Positions 58,140-64,000 of a stretch of DNA of 64,000 bases are shown piece after piece. The notes beneath the pieces are model-generated. The model worked only from the letters and a program-made list of their open reading frames with translations. It ran no database searches and was not told the origin of the DNA. A program made the translations under genes and the position numbers. Source of the stretch: Sphagnum compactum (lineage: Eukaryota; Bryophyta; Sphagnopsida; Sphagnales); contig OZ234498.1 in assembly GCA_965153455.1 (NCBI GenBank), forward strand, positions 19,220,001 through 19,284,000, read 5' to 3'. Numbering within the stretch: the first letter of the stretch is position 1; every line of letters starts with the position of its first letter.

Positions 58140-58561
58140 TAAAGAACTTGGAGAAAATTTGTAAGTGTATGTGGAAGGCACCTTATATCCATGAATTTCC
58201 CTCTTAGAAATTGGGAGGTATATTATGCCTACTCCTCAAGTGTAGAAGAAAATTATGCCTACTTATAGGTGTAAGAACCCTCCCACTATTGAGGAATAGG
58301 CATAAGAACCCTCTCATCCATACACCTTGTGATCTACATAGGTGTAAGAACCCTCCCACTATTGAGGAATAGGCATAAGAACCCTCTCATCCATACACCT
58401 TGTGATCTATATAGGTTTACTTGATGATAAATTTTGCTGGTGCTTCATGATAAGTAAAGCCCATGGGTGGTGGGGGCCATTCCCAAAATGCGAGGTAGGA
58501 CTCGGTTATTGCTTCGTCCTAGGCCCCTTATTTTGAGAATGGCCTCACCCTAGGGCTTTAC
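58140..58561 (-). mobile_element. GGTAAAGCCC hairpin element, copy B
   Basis: Reverse complement of 7143-7502. The hairpin end lies at 58454-58561 (GTAAAGCCCATGGGTGG against CCCTAGGGCTTTACC). The distal end includes GGCACCTTATATCCATG. Internally a 73-bp segment (58265-58337) is tandemly duplicated (58338-58410) with almost no differences. The two full copies are 51 kb apart and inverted, which shows mobility. Confidence 0.75.
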
Positions 58562-58943
58562 CTTCACATAACTTTCCCAAACACAAAAGAACTCCCGCAC
58601 ATTGTTAACATATTACAGAAGACCCTCTTGAAAAAACTCAAACATGTGTTTGATTTACTATCAAAAGCATAATTATGAGGTGACACAAAACCTATTGATT
58701 TGAGTGGATGCTTAAACAATTGATGACACAAATATGTGGGATAGTGGATGATATGATGACTGGAGAGACTAGAGGGTGGTCTTTCTGGGAAATGTCTTTT
58801 TAGAGATGCATAACATAAAAAAATCCTTTGGAGATCCTGTTTCCTAGAAGAAATTAATAACCTGGAAATTGTCACTATAGACAGGTTTGAAATGTGATTC
58901 TGAAATATAGTTAAAAACGACAAACAACCAGATGTCATGCCAC

Positions 58944-60306
58944 CTACATATGGGATGATACCAGGTATGCATCCGTAACACTATTGAACTTCTCAACGAG
59001 CATCAAACCGAGTGTGGTCTGTGCTTCAGTTGTGAGATGCACATTGTCACTTTGTAATGGGAGTCCAAGAGCATCCACAATAAAGACGTGCTCTGATGCA
59101 TTGGCCTGTGCCATTTGTGCCTGCCGTACTTCCTTTAAGATTTTTGGATGCGGATGGTGAGCCCATGGTATCCCCACCTGAACATTGGTTTGACACATTA
59201 CTGGAAGGTACCTTCTACTACAGAAGCTATTTTGGCACTAACCTCAAAGTTATACAACAGATACTTCCAACCCTAGAAAATGTGAAAGTAGAATTTAAAC
59301 CTCTCATTATTTAAAGGTTTACCTGGATGATGGGAAAACTGTTGGACTGCAGATCTGTGCGCACATCTTGTAAAAATGTGGCCAACTTGAGTGCAAATGA
59401 AGCACCTAATTCTTCATTTATGGTGTCACTCTCACCTTGACACCATAGCAAACCTTTTAGTGTCCCACCCTTCTGAATTGCTGCCTTTGTGCGCAGTATC
59501 ATTTTGTTATAAAGAAAACTGCCTTTCTTCCATTTTGACATGCTTGTAGCTCCAACTGCACATGGCACTAGACCAATCATTGGTGCTGTTCCTTTTCCAA
59601 ACTTGGCCTCATGGGATCTAAGGAGTGATGCTGCGAACACCAGGCCTGGTCCAACACCTATAGGTCCAGCTGTTCAATGCACATGCAATTGGGTCAATTA
59701 CAGATGGAGCTTCTAAACAAGAAGACGTATTGAAATTTTAGATAAATTTTAAGCATCCAGTTCTGAGTATATATTGAATGGATCATCAGCAGTGTTTGTC
59801 GACCAACTTTGCATCAGTGGTGCTTATCGATCAACAATTTGTGTTGAAAACCAAAATTGCCTATTTTCAACTGAGAATTGATGATTCAGATCATGCAAAC
59901 ATTTAGTTGTTTTGCTGGTGCAAGGTTCACTTCTAGGCATTAGAAGATGGCATTTAGAAACTCATTGAGATATATAGAGTTGAATAGATCCACGAATCGA
60001 ATACATGAAGATCTGAAATGGGAGATGTATAGAAAGGAAAGATTTCTTTGAGGAGCATGAGAAAGAACCACCTGGGTCAATGTCATAATGTAAAGGTTCA
60101 TGAGCTTCTTCCCACTCTAGACTTGCTGTTAACCTGAGGATAGAGCCTGGTTCCGCATTACACTCCTCTGGTACAACGCCATCCCACATCATGTATTTAT
60201 AGCCATCAGCTGCTTCCTTAAGTTGCATTCCACCTCTCCCAGACATGTTGCTCTGTCCTGCGAGTATGAAGATCTCTAGACCTCTACCTTTCAGTGTATC
60301 TGCCAT
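58944..60306 (-). CDS. SGNH/SASA-type carbohydrate (acetyl) esterase, At4g34215-like
   Basis: Three exons, 60306-60072, 59669-59323 and 59177-58944, encode 271 residues (the Arabidopsis relative has about 260). Introns are 402 and 145 bp; the first splits an Ala codon. Motifs in order are IFILAGQSNMSGRGG with nucleophile Ser19, SILRLTASLEWEEAHEPLH, GVGPGLVFAA, IGLVPCAVGATSMSKW, LLWCQGESD, PIIQ and SDNVHLTTEAQ with Asp238 and His241 completing the triad. This is the plant DUF303/CE6-like family, thought to remove acetyl groups from cell-wall polysaccharides such as xylan; the substrate is not proven. No clear signal peptide is seen. The ATG at 60306 is supported by family length, although the frame stays open a few codons upstream. 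Confidence 0.9.
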
Positions 60307-62033
60307 CTCATTTGCACATTCACCTGCCCACCATTTGCACTGGGTGTCAAAACATGTATCACACCAATCTGCTCATACATCACACTCTCGGCAGCACACA
60401 CACATCTATCCTCTCATCACATTGCTCAGCAAACCATGCATCACATCGTGCATCACACTAGGGCCTAGGCTGACCACACATATGCCATTGTGGGTAGTGG
60501 GACTTCAAGATAAGTGCAAAGTCTATATAACTGTGGTGTAATTTATTGTGAACAGCCGATTGCACGCACGCAAAAAGCAGAGGCTGTATCACTATCTACA
60601 TTCATTCATTTCCTCCATTTGGGCTTCTAACATAGGTCTGTGAGAATGTACGTGAAGAACAGCGCAATTCTTCTAGATACGTAAAGAACTGATAGGATTT
60701 TCCCTGCGTATATTTCGGCTAGTTTTGGGGCGCAAATTTTCGCACCCTAAACCCTTATGACCAGTGGAAGATCCCGCCATGTTGGCACTTGCACCAACAA
60801 GTTTCTTAAATACTTGTTCCTCATTTTTCTTTTAAGAAATTTTTTCATTTTCTTTACATACATATTTCTTTTCTTTTATTAAAAATTTCAACAAAACCCC
60901 TCGTTCTCTCTTCCTTGAAGCTTAGATCTAGGCTTAGTCAATAGCGTTACAATACCACTATTCTTCAACAAATTCAGTAGCATAATGGACCTCCAGATTG
61001 TCAAGCTTTTGTCAAGAAGGCAAAGCATTACCATTACAAGGCGAATTGTAATACATGAGTCGAATTTTTAAAGTGTGGACCAATATGTTGCAAGGGATTC
61101 TAACAATGAATGATGCATTGAACCATGGACGGCGAAGTAGTAGACAAATTGAAACAAAAACTGTAAGAGCCAGGACAATTGCAACGCTCCAAAAGAAAAA
61201 AAGAACAATAACAACAGAACAATAGAACACTTCTACAAAACAAAGAAAAACACGCAGAGAGGGGCAATGTTGTAGACATCACCAGCCTGCAGATACAACC
61301 AGAAGAGAGTCCGAAAAGAAACAATAAGAAACAAAAGAAAATGCAGAGCGTTGGAGTGAGCCACTTTAGCCTCTTGTATTACTTTATAGACCTGCAAAAA
61401 CATAGACAAACAAAAAAGCAAGAAATGATGGAGTTGCATGTAAAGCGATGCACAAAAGAAGAAAAAAGAAGCGAAGCGAAACAACAAATGGTGAACTTAG
61501 TGTGACAATCAATGCTTTAGAGTGAAATAAATAGTGAAAAACGGTAAGAAAAAAAAACTGAAAAGGAAATCTTTCCGGTTCTTTACATAGTTGAATCGTC
61601 TAAGTCATAACCGGGCCAACAATATGGGTGCCTAAACCTCTGCCCTTTGTATGGTGGGTTGATCGATCCCCTGTTCCCCACTAGATCTGGGTTGCCCTTT
61701 TAAGTAGTAACGTGCAGCATGCAACTTGTGGAAAATTGAATTAATACAAGTAACTTGTAATCACTTGCAAGAGATTGCAATAACTTGTCATATCCAGAGG
61801 GGTATATTGGCTTGATGATGATGATTGTCTTTGTACCCGGATGGCGCTTTCCTGATTGCGAAAACCAGATGATCACAAGGGATCACAAGTTTCAATTTTC
61901 AACCACAAGCATTTCATCGCTCCGCTTGTCAATTAGTTCTGCAGTCAGGATGATAAACGTACCGAGCTCAAGAGGGAAACAGTATGTGCTTAAAGACAGA
62001 AAGTTTCTACTCACGACGACTAGCAAATTTTAG
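60307..62033. other. Esterase upstream region; no separate gene seen
   Basis: Likely promoter and possibly leader exons of the esterase gene. On the minus strand two good acceptor-like sites occur, pyrimidine tract then CAG at about 61393 and CTGCAG at about 61290. The peptide between them matches nothing I know. CCCTAAACCC at about 60747 is telo-box-like. Confidence 0.4.
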
Positions 62034-62417
62034 TCTACTAGGAGTCTAGGACAACCGAAACTCAAAGACGACAAAGAGGCAGAAGAAGGATGCCGATGTC
62101 TGTTCACCCTTCAACATTCAGCACTTAACTCTTCAGAGGTAGACCACGCAGCCAGATTTGTAGCGAAAGCCATTCGCAAAGTAGCCACTACCCTAGACAC
62201 TAAGACATTTGTTCGGTGCGAGCTCGGGGTCATTGGAGTGTTTAGAGGAGTACAATCAACAAGCCGTTGGAAGCGGCCCGGCTCTCTCGCCTGGAAGAAG
62301 TGTGAAGAACTCAAAGTGGAACGGGATAATGGTAACGCGAACCCCATAAAGATCCGTGTCAAAGGTATTTCGGAAGGTAGAATTTATAAGAGAATGCACC
62401 GAATGCGACTTCCCTGA
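62034..62417 (+). other. Open frame without initiator ATG in a GC-richer island
   Basis: 128 codons stay open from a TAG (62031-62033) to TGA at 62415-62417. ATG occurs only near the end. The peptide is basic and of mixed composition (for example ARFVAKAIRKVATTLDT and LKVERDNGNANPIKIRVKG), unlike the low-complexity noise nearby. A TTTTAG just upstream could be a splice acceptor. No family is recognised. The region may equally be a promoter: TGACGTC at 62415 and ACGTGTC near 62484 lie in and just after it. Confidence 0.25.
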
Positions 62418-64000
62418 CGTCCACAAGCACAACCTTTACAAGAAGCCGAAAGCTTGCAGACGTGCGCGAGGAAGGCTCTCCGCGACGTGTCATGACTTAT
62501 TTAGTTCCAAAGATTTCATTTAGCGTGTGGCGAGGAAATGTTAAGAATTGGTCTCAGAAGGTATGTAGGTAGAAAACATGATGGAGTCCACGTTTTGTGT
62601 ATTTTGAATATTGGGAGGTGCCTTTTTCCTCTGCCCTTGGGGCAATGGAGTTGGCTGGAAAAAAATTTCCTAAATATTTAAGGGTATATCGTTTTCGAGG
62701 TAATGAAGTAATAAAACTGAACATAGTAGCTACTAATTGTAAGGTGTATGGATACTTTGCAGCTAGTCAAAGAGGTTACAAGCGAGTTGCCAAGCAGACA
62801 GATAGTGAAAGTTGTGTGGTTGTACATGTACAGGAAGGAAGAGGAGGAGGAGGGTTAACATCCACAAGCTGTTACAGAGTCTTGCTGTGAGATTTTGCAG
62901 AAGGTTGGGAGAGGTTGTGAGTTTGCTATGACATTAGGCTTTTGTGGATATGATGGAATAGGGTGTGGCTCCTTCAATGTCCTACATTATGGCTGTAGAA
63001 TTGCAGCAATGTTCTTGGAACAAATTGCCTTCATGAAGGCTCCAGGCATTTTTTTCTGTGTATGGTCATCAGTAGAAATGTCATACCATTGCATATATAT
63101 CATACCATTGCTCATATATGCCCCCTTTTAAAGAAAATAAATGCCAATTCTTAAGACTCATATGCAGCCCAAAATGTAAGTATTGATGTATTTGGTCTCA
63201 CACTCATAACAAAGTTGCTCATGCCTCTGTAGATATCAGTACCAGCTAGTCTGGAAAAAAGGGTTGGGAACAGTTTGGTATTAAAACAAGAACATACTAG
63301 GTGCACCACTGGAGCAAACATGTATTCATCAAGATTTAAACTTGAAGGTTTTCTCACCTAACCTCAGGCCTTGGTATATAACATTTTTTTATACCATTCA
63401 GGCCATGTAGTGGGTGGGTCAAAAACAAAACGTACCTGCCAGGCCCAATATAAAGTTAGGTATCCACATCAGTTTGGTCCAATTCCAGAATTTTTTACCT
63501 GACCCTTTATCTGGTAACTAAATCGTAGTAAGTAAATGATTCTCTCCCCCCCCCCAAGGTTTGAAATTTGTGAGTGATGGAATCAAATAAGATCAGTAGC
63601 AAATTTTGTGTAGGGTAAAGTCTGCTGAGTGTCAGCCTCATTCCTGTAAAGCTTGTCTATAAGGGTTAACAGAGTGGCTAAAATAAATAAAATTCTTGTG
63701 ATACCTGCTGAATACTTGTCAAGTATCACCAAAAAAAAAATAGTAAAAAATGATGATTGGATTTTCAAAAAATGAAATGCCTACCTCAGTGGTCATCATG
63801 TTTTTCATCATGTTATGCTATGTAAGGATACTGTGATAACATGAAACGAAACTGTGCAGGTTTTACATAATGCCAAATCCAGAAGGTGTGGGTGGGTAAA
63901 GAGGGTGAGGGTGAGATAGCTGAGCAAAACACCAAAACCTTAAAAGAAGGGTAGATGTACATAGAGGATGGACATGCAAGTAAGGAGGAAGTGCATGATG
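62418..64000. other. Right-end stretch; no supported gene
   Basis: Several short open frames (for example 62597-62890 plus, 63357-63151 minus) show no recognisable domain. ATCTACAG followed by AGGCATGAGCAACTTTG on the minus strand near 63220 could be an exon start, but the following 20 or so codons match nothing I know. A C-run lies at 63545-63556. Confidence 0.35.

Noticed and set aside
62111-62362. 83-codon minus-strand open frame in the GC-rich island
   Set aside because: Its listed start is TTG, no family is recognised, and it overlaps the longer plus-strand frame, so neither can be preferred as a gene.

Overview
This is a nuclear window from a land plant. Six spliced or single-exon plant genes are separated by long AT-rich stretches full of degenerate repeats and small DNA transposons. 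Introns are short (85 to 702 bp) with GT..AG borders, and the genes stand out as GC-richer islands. The divergent AUX/LAX gene and a decayed PLS-type PPR gene resembling the expanded PPR families of seed-free plants hint at a moss, fern or lycophyte. That placement is a weak inference; I cannot name the species.

Layout. 1-2656 (-): five 5' exons of an AUX/LAX-like auxin permease, cut by the left edge. 2.7-21.9 kb: no convincing gene. It holds a 1.1 kb fold-back element (about 4006-5135), a 117-bp triplicate (5755-6107), GGTAAAGCCC hairpin elements, a Harbinger-type MITE (10345-10659), and a very AT-rich block (12.6-19.6 kb) with a ~163-bp satellite-like array and ~0.7 kb direct repeats. 21.94-23.22 kb: five degenerate ~258-bp tandem copies running straight into the promoter of an LRR protein gene (23570-25579, +). 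26.4-27.9 kb: an SRC2-like C2-domain gene (+) with a clear TATA box and DRE/ABRE-like sites. 28-34.9 kb: repeats and a second Harbinger-type MITE. 34937-36284 (-): LWD1/LWD2 clock WD40 gene. 38197-39049: an 853-bp Harbinger-type element with TTA target duplications. 39-48.4 kb: repeats. 48.44-48.86 kb (+): PPR pseudogene. 51724-53255 (-): double B-box (STO/BBX24-type) gene with an unusual AUG-free leader. 54249-54352: a long hairpin. 58944-60306 (-): SGNH/SASA-type carbohydrate esterase. 60.3-64 kb: no assigned gene.

Functionally the genes are not an operon-like unit. Auxin import, LRR recognition, a cold/stress C2 protein, the clock regulator LWD and a light-signalling BBX each look independently transcribed. 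LWD and BBX are both light/clock genes on the same strand about 15 kb apart, which may be chance. I found no CRISPR array, bacterial-type system or intact retroelement polymerase. The most unusual signals are structural: the large fold-back element, the promoter-proximal tandem array, the BBX leader and the compact hairpin upstream of BBX.
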